From Stratiolaelaps scimitus (taxonomy: Eukaryota > Arthropoda > Arachnida > Mesostigmata > Laelapidae), in assembly GCA_019614645.1 (NCBI GenBank), contig JABWDB010000005.1, forward strand, positions 11,192,001-11,256,000: DNA of 64,000 nucleotides, written 5' to 3'. Below are positions 38,760 to 48,880 of this stretch, piece by piece. Both the position numbers and the translations under genes were made by a program. Within the stretch, counting starts at the first letter, position 1; each line of letters begins with the position of its first letter. The notes beneath the pieces were generated by a model. The model was not told where the DNA came from, did not search any database, and saw only the letters and a program-made list of their open reading frames with translations.

Positions 38760-39066
38760 TGTCAATTATTTCATGCAAAGGGGGGGTTGAAGGAGACTCG
38801 GGATTGTCTCTTTCTAGTTGTAGGTCGGATCGATGATTAGCTCTACCAACGCATGTTACCTTACTAGTGAGAACACGCATTTCACTGTTGATCGCACACG
38901 GAGTTTCGCGTGTGAATGATCTATCGAAGATAGATCTCTCCTTTATTTCGTGGATACAAATTGAGTGTGCGGAATTAATTGCTTCTGTAAGTTGGGCGCC
39001 TCCGAGAGCGCGGTCAATTCGATTCGTCTACGAGGTATTATTATTGTATCACAAGTATAATCCACA
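38760..39066 (-). repeat. 3' LTR of the BEL/Pao element
   Basis: A 307-bp repeat at the left-hand end, identical as read to the 5' LTR. In transcript orientation it contains AATAAA (38942-38947) followed by a short hairpin with 8-bp arms (38918-38925 and 38929-38936), a plausible polyadenylation region. The sequence abutting it on the internal side, 39067-39076, is only weakly purine-rich in element orientation, so the polypurine tract is short. Confidence 0.95.
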
Positions 39067-39074
39067 GTCCACCC

Positions 39075-39100
39075 TGAGATGAACTGGCTAGTTCATCTCA
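39075..39100. other. Perfect 11-bp hairpin next to the 3' LTR
   Basis: The arms 39075-39085 and 39090-39100 are exact reverse complements around a 4-base loop (GGCT). The hairpin sits 8 bases inside the 3' LTR, in the untranslated region after the Gag-Pol stop. Confidence 0.85.
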
Positions 39101-39209
39101 TGCAATATTACAATATACAAAGGCAGTAAGTGTTTTTTTTTTTACAACCATATGATGAGTTCCACTATTATTATTACAACTAATATTTTGCTGGGGACGT
39201 TCTGTCCAA

Positions 39210-42200
39210 CTACACGACCTCTAACGGGTACAACAATTGTGCGGCCCTCCGTGTCTGATATCCATTTTGGTATCTAATTGTGTATGTGCGCGTTTTGCCA
39301 TCTCTACCCGAATGCCCTTCTACTATGCGCACGAGATTCCATTTAATCCTAGGCAAGTTATCGTCTTTCAACAAACACACATCCCCGTTTTCTATCGTTC
39401 TACAACGCCCGGTGGCGTCCTTGTTCGCCGTCTTCAGCTGCAACAAATACTCGCGGTACCATCTCACTGACAGGGCCTTGAAATAGTTCGCCCGTCGACG
39501 GAGGGCGGATCGGAACTGGCCGGCCGTGCACGGTAGAACGCCTCCATTTGGTCCCAGTGTGTCCAGCGGCGTTAGAGCAGCGAGGGCCGGCCCAACGGGG
39601 CCACCATGTACAAATTGCGCTGGGGTGATCGGCTGCGGCGTGTTTGGGTCCTCGGTGGTATAGGTGAGCGGCCGGCTGTTGATGACGGCGGCGAGCTCGG
39701 AGACAATGGTTCGCATCTCTTCGTAACTAATGAGACTCTTACCGAGTGTCTTCGAGATCGCCACCTTCACAGTGCCAACCATCCTCTCGAAAAATCCACC
39801 GTGCCACGGCGCGCGTGGACAATTGAACGCCCACACCACTCTTCTCTCCGCCAACAGCTCGCAAGAGGCGGGGTCGCGTACTGAGTTGAGCAGTCGTTTG
39901 ATGTCCGTGGCCGCTCTGACGAATGATCGGGCATTATCTGATACGAGGCGTGTGCAACCCGGGTGCAGCGAGAGGAAACGCCGGAGGGCGAGATGGGTGT
40001 CGGGGGCCGTCATAGCCGGGACAAGCTCGAGATGTATGGCGCGCGTGGATGCGCAGGTGAATAAGGCCACGTACGTCTTCTTCAATACATCTCCAGCGCG
40101 CGTAAGAAATGGACCGCAGAAGTCCAGTCCGGCTGTCGCGAAAGGTACTGTTAGCGTCACCCGATCCTCGGGCAGCGGTGCCTGCACTTGATCAGCGGTG
40201 GTCCCGTGCGCCTTTCGGCAAACGACGCACCGATGCAAAATGGCCTTGATGATCTGCCGGCCGCGGGTGACCCAGAACCGATTTCTGAGCGCTGACAAGA
40301 TCACACTCACACCAAAGTGTGCGTTGACCCGGTGGTACTGGGTCACGAGAAGACTAGCAAGCCGAGATTCCCCCGGTATAACAATGGGGTTCATCTGGTC
40401 AAAGCTGAGCTGTTGGCTTCTCGTCAACCTCGTCTTTGCTCGGAGTAGGCCATCCTCATCGAGAAACAATGTGAATGCCGCTATCGGTGACCTGCTCGTT
40501 GGTCGTTCGCCCTGACGCACGGCTCGGAGTTCCGCGGCAAAATGATTGCGCTGCGTCCACCGGATGAAGTATCGCTCAGCTTCTAGTCGCGCTTCGGCTG
40601 CATTGAGGATCGGCTGTCGGAGACGGATCCGGATGAATCTTTGCACCATGCTCATGACCCGCAGTGCTGCTTCTAGGCTGCTGTACCTTTCGAGGTCGAC
40701 AATAGGCGCATCTTGTACTACTGGCGCGACGACTACGCGGCGTTCTTCCGCGGTGGCTGATCGTTCCGTTCTATCTTCGGGACGCAGTTTTCGTGACGGA
40801 CGTTCCTCTTCGGGTAGACGCAGCCAATTTGGGCCGAACCACCACTCACGGTTGTCGTTGAGGTCGCGTGCCGAGATGCCCCGCGTGGCAAGATCAGCAA
40901 TGTTCTGCGGTCCCGGGACGTGATGCCATTCCGACGACGCCGTACTACGCTGGATCTCTTCAACCCGATTGCAAATGAACGCCTTCCACTGGCTTGGCTG
41001 CTCAACAGTACACCAATAGTAGGCGGTGGTCGAATCTGTATAGTGAAAGACGCGCTCCACCTTGATCATAAGCCGCTCAAGTACGAATTTCCTTAGCCGG
41101 GCAGCGATGAGCGCCGCCATCAGCTCGAGACGGGGCAGCGTGAGTTGCTTGCGTGGCGCGAGCCGGGATTTGGCCATTACTAACGCACACTCGCTACCAC
41201 CGTTCGCGTATACCGTCTGGAGATACGCCACTGCGGCGTATGCTGTTTCTGAGGCGTCTCCAAACACGTGTAGATAATACGCTTTCACCGGCTGGTCGGT
41301 CGAGGCGTAGTGTCGCGGGATGAGCAAATCGCGCAAGTCGGTTAGCTCGGCCGCCCACTCCCGGAAGGTATCAAGTAACGCTCCCTCGATCGGGTCGTCC
41401 CAGCGGAGCGACTGGGTCCATAGCTGTTGAATCAGCTGTTTCCCTCGTAGAGTGAACGGCAGCAGCCATCCAATGGGATCAAAGATGGACGCCACAAATC
41501 GAAGTACGGTGCGTTTGGTGGCACGCGATACCATACTACCCTCCCGGGCTAGGGACGTCAGCTGGACACGAAGGTGGTCACCCATCGGCGCCCAACCGAT
41601 GCCAAGCACTGCGAGCAATGTGCCTTCATCGAAGCACGTCCCGGTCGAGAGGGCTCCGCGCTTCCTGAGATGTTCAACTACAGCTGGCGAGTTGCTTTTC
41701 CATTTCGCCAGTTGCATGCCTGCCGACCCGAACCACTCCACTGCTCGATCGACGAATTTGATAGCTTCCGACGCCGTGTCAAAGCTTCGCAGCAAGTCAT
41801 CATGATACAACGACTCGCCTAGATGATGAGTGTCAGTCGCGTCCACCCGTTTGAATATCTCGCGGAGCGTGGCAGCCAGTAGAAAGCCACTGGGGGCTGC
41901 GCCCCACGTGACCTTCTTCATTTGATAACATTTTACGCGGTCGTCGCTCGGTCCCTGCCAGAGGAATCGGAAGAGACGTCGGTCGGGCTCGTCAAGGTTG
42001 AGCATCATGTATGCTCGTGCAATGTCCGCGGAGACTGCCACCTGATGCATCCGAAAGTTGATGAGCAACCTGGCGACGTCGGGGTTAAGGTTCGGGCCCG
42101 GGAGGAGGTGCGCATTGAGGGATGTCTTTCCCCGCGCCGCGGAGGAACAGTCGAAGACAATACGCCACTTTTCTTTGCCTTCTCCTTGGGTGACGACTTG

Positions 42201-44729
42201 ATGGTGAGGCATATAGTAAGTTCCATCGAGCGCGCCGGGCTGGTTGAAATCGACATCGGCGACCTCCTCGGCGTGCCCTTCAGTGACGAAGGCCACCAGC
42301 TCGGCATGGTATCGAGCATACATGGTTAGGTCTCGACTCAAACTTCGCCGCTTTGCCGCAAGTCGCTGGACCGCTGTATCAAGGTTGTTCGCGAGCTGCG
42401 CGATTGAGTCTCGTTTCGGCATCACGACTGTGTATGAGTGACCGTCATACGTCAAGCCTTCTCGGAACTGTTTCAGCGCAGCTATCTCCTCGCCCGATAA
42501 GGTCTCCTCCGGGGCATCTTGGATACCAACGGCTTCCAACGACCACAGCCGCTCGATGTCGCGTGCCGTCTTGGACCGCGCGGTCGCGCAGCACACCAAG
42601 TGAGCGCAAGATTTGTCCATCTGCTGCGATCTCGAAGTCGTTCTTCCCGCGCAGACCCAACCGAACTTGGACTCCGTAGCCACCAGATCGTCGACAATGT
42701 CCAGTGGCCGGCTTCGCAGCATGATCTGGTTGAAATAGTCCACGCCAATCAGCAATGCGGGAGCCTCGGAGTCAGAGCCCCTGAGGTACGCTTCGTCGGC
42801 CAGGGGATGGGATGCACCGAAATGTGCGATCGCACGGACGACGGCTGACGAGCACCCACCTGTCGGGTTAACTCCGAAATCATGTGCGAAGGCGCACACC
42901 TCGACACGCACACTGTCGTCATGACAACTAGCGAGGCACAGGCGGTATCTGTCCGCTGTGAATGCGTGAGAGCTGGCAAACCCCTTCACTCGAAGCGTCT
43001 CTCTTCCCTGAGACTGGATTCCACACATTTTTTCGATCAATTGCGGCATCACAAAACTCAGCATACTGCCCTGATCGAGGAACACGCGTACTGGCACTCG
43101 GGAGTTGCCGTGGACAACGTTCACTCGAGCTGTCATCACCAAAGCGGCCGACGTGAGAACGGGTGCAGCGGCCAAAGCCATTGAGGAGGCTGGTTCGGAC
43201 GGTGTGGTTGGCTGAGGAGGGTGCATGGAAGTATAGTGCTCCCGGCTCTGGCACGTTCGGCATGGTACCTTAGGACCCTTACACCTTTCACCAGCAGGAT
43301 GGTTCCTTGCAAGGCAGACTATACACCTGTTCTTACGTCGAAGCACTGCTCGCCGCTGCTGGTGTGTCATCTCACTGTCACAATTAGAGGGCCTATGCAC
43401 CACCCTATCACAAAACAAACACGGTCGCGGAGCGCGGTGTTCCGCCGCCGCCGCAGCTACCGTCGAGTGGTTACGAAAGCGCGGTGGCGCTCTAGCTGCA
43501 CGATGGTTTAACTGTCTATCTCCATTCTGTTGCCGCAGCCCGTGGTTCGATCGCCCGCTCCACACAGTATCGTCCGAGTTTTCTTTGTTTCCTCCCGACT
43601 GTATTCTTTGCGTAAGCGTTACCTGTTCTCGATGTTCGGTATAACGACGCAGGTACGCGATGAGGCTCTTGATGCGATCAGCCGCGGCACTACTCTTTAG
43701 CTCCACAGTATCGGCACTGGAGTGCGGCGATTGGCCACCGGGTTCACTGCCATTGCACAGCTGATCGCGGCGAACGCTTTCTTCGAATTCGAATATGATT
43801 CGTGGCGGCACCGCAGCCCACACTTTGGTCTCAAACATCAGGGCATATGCTGGTAACTCGATGCCGAGTCCACCCAATGAGAGCTGCGCAGCTTGCAGAT
43901 AGTTAACCAACCGCCGAAGGCCCTTTGTGTCACCCTCTGAACGCACAGCCGGTAGAGTCTCCAGCTTAGCCATAGCTCGCCTCTCCTCGACATCAACACG
44001 ACCGTAGTTGTCATCTAGGAGCTTGAGAGCAGCACTGTAATTTGCGTCACAGATCGTAAGTGATTGCACTAGTTCCTTGGGTTCGCCACGGAGTAACTTC
44101 ATCAAAGCGATTAACTTGTCGGTGTCGGTGGCCGTTCGTCGCTCTACCCATGCGTTGAACTGCGACCTGAATAAGCGGTAATTTGTCTGCTCACTATCGA
44201 ACTTCTCCGGCTGAGTGTCAACAAACATGGGTTGGACCACCGTGACTGGCTGCTGCAGATTGGGTGAGGGAGCCATGCTACCGCCGGAGATCGCCGAGCT
44301 GATGCCAGAGGCCGCCATGTTATTCTGCTGACTTGCCCTCCCAGCTAGCAGCCGTCGCAACCGCCGTATGCTGGCCTGCATTCGCTTATCAATGGCGTGC
44401 GCGTCGTCGAGTTCTTTCTCTTCGTCAGATAAGCGAAATGCCGGGTGTCCCTGTATCTTACCATCGAGGTCTTCGATCTGCTCCTTGCTTAACTCGATGC
44501 TCTCCAGCAAATCCTGGATGTCGTCGCAGTTATCAGCGGTAACGGTGCTGTAGGCACCAGCTCTCTCCTCATCTGTCGTAAATGAGTTTCTCAGACGGGT
44601 CCGCTTTCCACGCAGCGTGCTGAGCCGAATGCCGTTGCCTGGCTCCTCTGGCGCAGTGCTGGCTTGCTCTAGGCGTGCGGCGGGTCCGTGAGACACGCTT
44701 GGTTGTGTGGGGCTATACTCGATTGGCAT
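39210..44729 (-). CDS. Gag-Pol polyprotein of BEL/Pao retrotransposon
   Basis: A 1839-residue frame without stops. It packages element RNA, copies it and integrates the cDNA. Domains by approximate residue: coiled, charged N-terminus 60-130; Gag DUF1759-like 165-320; cysteine/histidine knuckles 437-503 (C469-x2-C472-x4-H477 and C490-x2-C493-x4-H498); aspartic protease DUF1758-like around D552 (written DQGS); reverse transcriptase about 830-1010, with D902 in motif A (SADIARAYM) and the catalytic box YHDD at 975-978; A17-like linker; RNase H with candidate acidic residues D1158, E1202, D1232 and D1279; integrase zinc finger H1466, H1471, C1501, C1504; integrase core D1536, D1598, E1648; DUF5641-like tail 1740-1838. 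The length is normal for an uninterrupted BEL/Pao polyprotein. The start is the first methionine of the frame; no earlier ATG in this frame is available. Transcription would start in the 5' LTR at 45085-45391. Confidence 0.95.
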   Translation of the reverse strand: MPIEYSPTQPSVSHGPAARLEQASTAPEEPGNGIRLSTLRGKRTRLRNSFTTDEERAGAYSTVTADNCDDIQDLLESIELSKEQIEDLDGKIQGHPAFRLSDEEKELDDAHAIDKRMQASIRRLRRLLAGRASQQNNMAASGISSAISGGSMAPSPNLQQPVTVVQPMFVDTQPEKFDSEQTNYRLFRSQFNAWVERRTATDTDKLIALMKLLRGEPKELVQSLTICDANYSAALKLLDDNYGRVDVEERRAMAKLETLPAVRSEGDTKGLRRLVNYLQAAQLSLGGLGIELPAYALMFETKVWAAVPPRIIFEFEESVRRDQLCNGSEPGGQSPHSSADTVELKSSAAADRIKSLIAYLRRYTEHREQVTLTQRIQSGGNKENSDDTVWSGRSNHGLRQQNGDRQLNHRAARAPPRFRNHSTVAAAAAEHRAPRPCLFCDRVVHRPSNCDSEMTHQQRRAVLRRKNRCIVCLARNHPAGERCKGPKVPCRTCQSREHYTSMHPPQPTTPSEPASSMALAAAPVLTSAALVMTARVNVVHGNSRVPVRVFLDQGSMLSFVMPQLIEKMCGIQSQGRETLRVKGFASSHAFTADRYRLCLASCHDDSVRVEVCAFAHDFGVNPTGGCSSAVVRAIAHFGASHPLADEAYLRGSDSEAPALLIGVDYFNQIMLRSRPLDIVDDLVATESKFGWVCAGRTTSRSQQMDKSCAHLVCCATARSKTARDIERLWSLEAVGIQDAPEETLSGEEIAALKQFREGLTYDGHSYTVVMPKRDSIAQLANNLDTAVQRLAAKRRSLSRDLTMYARYHAELVAFVTEGHAEEVADVDFNQPGALDGTYYMPHHQVVTQGEGKEKWRIVFDCSSAARGKTSLNAHLLPGPNLNPDVARLLINFRMHQVAVSADIARAYMMLNLDEPDRRLFRFLWQGPSDDRVKCYQMKKVTWGAAPSGFLLAATLREIFKRVDATDTHHLGESLYHDDLLRSFDTASEAIKFVDRAVEWFGSAGMQLAKWKSNSPAVVEHLRKRGALSTGTCFDEGTLLAVLGIGWAPMGDHLRVQLTSLAREGSMVSRATKRTVLRFVASIFDPIGWLLPFTLRGKQLIQQLWTQSLRWDDPIEGALLDTFREWAAELTDLRDLLIPRHYASTDQPVKAYYLHVFGDASETAYAAVAYLQTVYANGGSECALVMAKSRLAPRKQLTLPRLELMAALIAARLRKFVLERLMIKVERVFHYTDSTTAYYWCTVEQPSQWKAFICNRVEEIQRSTASSEWHHVPGPQNIADLATRGISARDLNDNREWWFGPNWLRLPEEERPSRKLRPEDRTERSATAEERRVVVAPVVQDAPIVDLERYSSLEAALRVMSMVQRFIRIRLRQPILNAAEARLEAERYFIRWTQRNHFAAELRAVRQGERPTSRSPIAAFTLFLDEDGLLRAKTRLTRSQQLSFDQMNPIVIPGESRLASLLVTQYHRVNAHFGVSVILSALRNRFWVTRGRQIIKAILHRCVVCRKAHGTTADQVQAPLPEDRVTLTVPFATAGLDFCGPFLTRAGDVLKKTYVALFTCASTRAIHLELVPAMTAPDTHLALRRFLSLHPGCTRLVSDNARSFVRAATDIKRLLNSVRDPASCELLAERRVVWAFNCPRAPWHGGFFERMVGTVKVAISKTLGKSLISYEEMRTIVSELAAVINSRPLTYTTEDPNTPQPITPAQFVHGGPVGPALAALTPLDTLGPNGGVLPCTAGQFRSALRRRANYFKALSVRWYREYLLQLKTANKDATGRCRTIENGDVCLLKDDNLPRIKWNLVRIVEGHSGRDGKTRTYTIRYQNGYQTRRAAQLLYPLEVV

Positions 44730-44790
44730 CGTGGATGATTAAGTGTCGTTGACAGTCAAAAACACCGGTATCGGAAAACACGGGATTGAA

Positions 44791-45000
44791 GGTGCAGCAC
44801 ACACACAAAGTCAGAAGAGGTTGATAGTCACGGGCCAAAAACTCACTGTTGCAAAGTCGTGTACACCGGTGATGTTGCACAGACACAAGGTCAGATGAGG
44901 TCGATGGTCCGGGCTAGACACCCTGTTGCCGAGTCATGTACATCGATGATGTCGCGTAGGCAGGAGGTCTGATGAGAAGGGTCTGCGCGGATCGATGCTA
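44791..45000 (-). repeat. Imperfect ~80-bp tandem repeats in the retrotransposon leader
   Basis: The untranslated leader between the primer site and the Gag start contains two diverged copies of a unit (44791-44873 and 44874-44950) and part of a third (44951-about 45000). Each full copy contains CAC-rich sequence, then GTCAGA(A/T)GAGG, then TGTTGC and GT(G/C)-(A/T)TGTACA-type blocks in the same order. Leader repeats in retrotransposons can influence packaging or translation, but nothing here proves a role. Confidence 0.65.
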
Positions 45001-45072
45001 GCAGGTTGATGCGGGGTAAGGTGCGACTAGTTGAGTAAATGCTTGTTGGTCACGGGCACTGTAGATCCTGAT

Positions 45073-45084
45073 GTCACGGCACCA
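45073..45084 (-). promoter_or_regulatory. Primer-binding site, tRNA-His type
   Basis: The 12 bases directly inside the 5' LTR read, on the plus strand, GTCACGGCACCA. This equals the 3' end of animal tRNA-His (acceptor strand TCACGGC, discriminator A, then the added CCA). Reverse transcription of the element RNA would be primed here. The match stops after 12 bases. The tRNA assignment rests on my recall of the conserved tRNA-His acceptor sequence. Confidence 0.8.
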
Positions 45085-45391
45085 TGTCAATTATTTCATG
45101 CAAAGGGGGGGTTGAAGGAGACTCGGGATTGTCTCTTTCTAGTTGTAGGTCGGATCGATGATTAGCTCTACCAACGCATGTTACCTTACTAGTGAGAACA
45201 CGCATTTCACTGTTGATCGCACACGGAGTTTCGCGTGTGAATGATCTATCGAAGATAGATCTCTCCTTTATTTCGTGGATACAAATTGAGTGTGCGGAAT
45301 TAATTGCTTCTGTAAGTTGGGCGCCTCCGAGAGCGCGGTCAATTCGATTCGTCTACGAGGTATTATTATTGTATCACAAGTATAATCCACA
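45085..45391 (-). repeat. 5' LTR of the BEL/Pao element
   Basis: A 307-bp repeat at the right-hand end, which is the 5' end because the element runs on the minus strand. It is bounded by TG and CA and is identical to 38760-39066 as read. It should carry the promoter. A minus-strand AATAAA lies at 45267-45272, close to an 8-bp hairpin, and would serve as the polyadenylation signal in the 3' copy. No clear TATA box is visible. Confidence 0.95.
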
Positions 45392-45396
45392 GTCTA
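45392..45396. repeat. Right target-site duplication (GTCTA)
   Basis: Five bases immediately outside the right LTR, identical to 38755-38759. The exact match shows that both ends come from one integration event and not from recombination between two elements. Confidence 0.93.
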
Positions 45397-47686
45397 GAAG
45401 TTGATTCACTACACCTGGTTGACTAGCGACAGTTAAATCGGGGCCGTTAGCGCTTGGAACAAGCCACATTAATCACCTGGACAATCGACGACCCTTGCCC
45501 CAGGCCCTGTGCAACTAGATAATGACCCAAATAAAACACACTTTTAGGACGAACCATTTTTCCCAGGCATCCCTCTCTGGAGATCGACACCTGCCAAATA
45601 GACCGCATCGGTCATAGCGACCCACTCAAAGCAGCTACTCATGGAATAGTTTTCATCTCCATCCTCATACAATACTTCGATCATGCAACACGCAGATGAA
45701 GCTGCCGCCAGGATAAACTCAGTTATGTGTTGTTATGTATTGTTATAAACACGCCGCGAATATTACCCGTACGAAGTTCTGACGACTTCACGTCGACAGA
45801 TCAGAAATGCTCGTTACGTTCCGTAGAGGGACTGCTGTGCATTTCAATATTCTACTACGGAAGAATGCCTTTGACGTGGAAGGAATTTCGAGAGCAGTCA
45901 CTGCCCGAGGGCAAGTTGGGGCAGGTGGTACCAAAAATGATTCAGTGCCCGTTTCCATTCAGCCTCCTCTGTGCTTCTCCCTTGATTTCAGGTTTTTTTT
46001 GCGGTGGCGGAATCGATCTACGAGGGATGATTGCCAATTCTTGCATGCGCTTCGAATCAATTTACCTTTGTGGTTACATCTGTCCGCGTACGTAACAGCT
46101 CCCACCAATGTGGTCGGGTTCCATCTGTCCCGTTGACAGCCTGAACGGCGTTATCGAGTGCTGGCCGCGGGGCGATCTTCTCTCTCGCACGGACAATTGG
46201 GGATCCTACAATACAACCGTCCATTGGCACAACTGCCATCCATTGTCCTTTCTTTCTAGTTTTTGCTTTTGTCTCGTTCCGCATACGACGACGATGACGA
46301 CGACGACAACGAAAATATGTCCAACGCTGGCCACTGGCCGTAAAAATCGGTAGTGCGCCCATTGTGCACCCCGATCTAATGGTTCGGGCTACACAAAAAC
46401 TCGTGAAGCCGGCGCGGAAAGGATTAACGACAACATATCCGATTGAAAAGCTAATGGCCCGTAGACGGGCGGCAGCGCCAGCAGTAGCACTGACAGGCAG
46501 ACGATGGCGAGGCGAGACCCCGGCGGCTAAGTGCGCGGCTGCAAGAAGCAAAGGCCGGCTCGCTTGGCCGACGCATGAAGGGCGCACCCTTGACATTCCG
46601 GTTCACGTAGTCAGTGCTGCTAATGGACATTTATTGGTCCTTTTTACTTCTCATATATCGGCTCGAACGCTGCTACGAATAGAGCCTCGCTGCCTGCACA
46701 GGCCGGTCAAAAGTGAGAAACGGTTTTCGATCACATTCGCATTGCCCAGAAGCCGTAAAAGAGCACGACAACCACTTGGCCCGCGTACCCCCCTCCCCCA
46801 GATCACTTTGCGTTCAGTCCTGTACTCATTGGGTATAGATACGAGGAGGAGGAGGTGTATGGACCGTCTACGAGGGATGCGACGTGCGGGTTCGACTCCG
46901 ATATGAATCTTTCCCCGTTCAATTCACTCCTCATTGAGAATCTGCCTCATGTGAGTGCCTGAACAGGGCGGTATTCCTTCTAGTACAAGCTAGTTTCGTG
47001 CCCTTCGTGGCGATTCATGTGTGCGAACGATGACAGTTTAGCGTTCTCGCTGATATTTGCTTTGGGTTTTGTATCTTGAGCTGCGGTTTGTTGACGACGT
47101 CGTCGAACAGCAGCGAATGAGCATTGACCAGCGAATCTATCGTTCGATATATGAAGCACCCGTTGGGGGCTCGCTGCCCGTAAATCCGACGCGGACCCTC
47201 CTGTTAAGCTGGTAGCGACGAAATATATCGTCGCTCGAACGTCATCAAGCATTCGAGCGTTATTGCAGCTGTACCGCTTGGTGCATTGCGATGCCTAGGT
47301 GCGGAGACTATTAAAGTTACCACTCGCCGACTTGCCCTGGCTCTTAGAACAGCAAACGACACTGTTCTTATTGGTAATCCAGGCTGGCGGCTGGAATACG
47401 CTACAGATGTCTCGAGCATAGAGGTAATAGGCCATCGCTTGTTGACGTATATACGTGTACGAATTGTCTTTCTCATCTTTCCCTTGTCGCCATAGCCCGT
47501 ATTTGACTGCAATTTCATGCCGTATGTTGTTATGTAATGTTTCGCAAAGTCACGTCGCTATTCTACGCCGTCTATACCTTCCATCATTGTTCACTTGCTG
47601 CACAGAGTGTTTCGGACACGTTTTCATTATGCATTCAACAATCTCGAACCATCTCGTGAAAGTGTGTGAATGAAATAGGTGAATAC

Positions 47687-47706
47687 TTCCTATTATATAA
47701 TAGGAA
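47687..47706. other. Perfect 20-bp palindrome
   Basis: TTCCTATTATATAATAGGAA reads the same on both strands. AT-rich; no associated motif recognised. Confidence 0.85.
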
Positions 47707-48857
47707 TCTCTACGGAAGAAGGTGCTACCAGACACAGCTCTACTACCTAATAGTATAGCTTTTAATAGATCATCAGGTAACGTCCGGAAAACTGCAATTA
47801 ATATAATACAATAACAAGAACTGCGATAACAACAGCTACAGCAGCAACGAAGGCGGTAGCAGCAGCAGGCAGCTATCGACCCTCAACAGTCTTACCAATA
47901 GACTCCTGTTAGTAAGCACACATGTATATAGCTTTAGATAGAGGATGAAAGTCAGTGGGCATCCAACTAGAAAGAAAAAAATGACCCTCGAGAAGGAGGA
48001 AACGCTAGGAGAGAAGCATACGCCAGTCATCGTTTTGTTGCCGGCAGAGCCCGGGAATGCGTATCTATCTATTCTATCTATTATGTGTGTACTGTCAAGC
48101 GACTGCGCCTCGAGCAGAGCGAAGAGCCAACCAGTCAGCCAGGCAACCCACTTGGGAAGGCATTAGGCGATTATATGACGTGTTCAGTAGGCGTGAGGGC
48201 GATGTTTACGACCACAAACAGGCGGCACAGATGATGGTCCCAGTTCACAGCGGATCGCGGATGGCGCTCTGGCCATGGATGAGATCAGACCTGCCCCCGC
48301 TCCCATACGCTCTCAAACGCATGACTCCCAACGTCAGCCAGCCCAACGGCTTCTGCTGTCTAGGGATGCTGGTGCTAGCGTGAAGTGTTCGTCATAGTCT
48401 GGGCGCGGGCTATCGCGTGGGTTGGGGGGTCATCTACCCCTATCCGGCGCCAAACACACCCCCATTGGCTCGCGTCACAGTCGCTCCACAACCGATGTAG
48501 TGGATGGACTGAAGGAGCTGCTTGCTCCGGTACGAGCAAACCGAATGAATGCTACTACCAACTCGACCGCGGAGGGACTGGTGCCAAGATCATAAAGCAA
48601 TTCCACCGGCACATTCGGCCCCGTTCCCCTGTCGCGTCCGGTACGGTACCAGCAAGGCCTGGCGGGCAACAGCAACGTCTATCGCTGAAGCATTTAGAGG
48701 CCGAGTAGAAGAAGGCCATTGCGCAAGTCAGCTGCTCCCAGGCTACAAGCACCGGCTCCGGCTGCCGGCCAACCATCCATGTGATCATATAGCGCCAGAT
48801 AAGTGCTCTTCGTATAGGGGCGTTAGCCATCTTAACCAGTGTATAGGAACGACCACT

Positions 48858-48880
48858 GATGCCCCAGCCGCTGGGGCATC
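48858..48880. other. 10-bp GC-rich hairpin
   Basis: GATGCCCCAG (48858-48867), loop CCG, CTGGGGCATC (48871-48880). An outer TATAGGA/TCCTATA pair, separated by unpaired bases on one side, extends the structure. Confidence 0.7.

Larger units (their letters stand above)
38760..45391 (-). mobile_element. Complete BEL/Pao-type LTR retrotransposon
   Basis: A 6632-bp element on the minus strand. Seen directly: two 307-bp terminal repeats (38760-39066 and 45085-45391) that read identically throughout, both TG...CA bounded, flanked by the same 5-bp sequence GTCTA (38755-38759 and 45392-45396). Between them lie a primer-binding site, a leader of about 355 bp, one long uninterrupted Gag-Pol frame and a short 3' untranslated stretch. 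Known for the family: BEL/Pao elements have a single gag-pol frame, the order protease, reverse transcriptase, RNase H, integrase, and target duplications of 4-6 bp; all fit here. Inference: identical LTRs, an exact target duplication and an intact frame mean the insertion is young and may be able to move. It could not be a Ty3/gypsy or Copia element, given the DUF1759, DUF1758, A17-like and DUF5641-like domain set. Confidence 0.96.

Noticed and set aside
39230..44560. Open frames on the plus strand opposite the polyprotein
   Set aside because: They are antisense shadows of the Gag-Pol frame, with no independent motifs.
46885..46905. GGTTCGACTCC as a tRNA B box
   Set aside because: No cloverleaf can be drawn upstream and no A box lies at the right distance.
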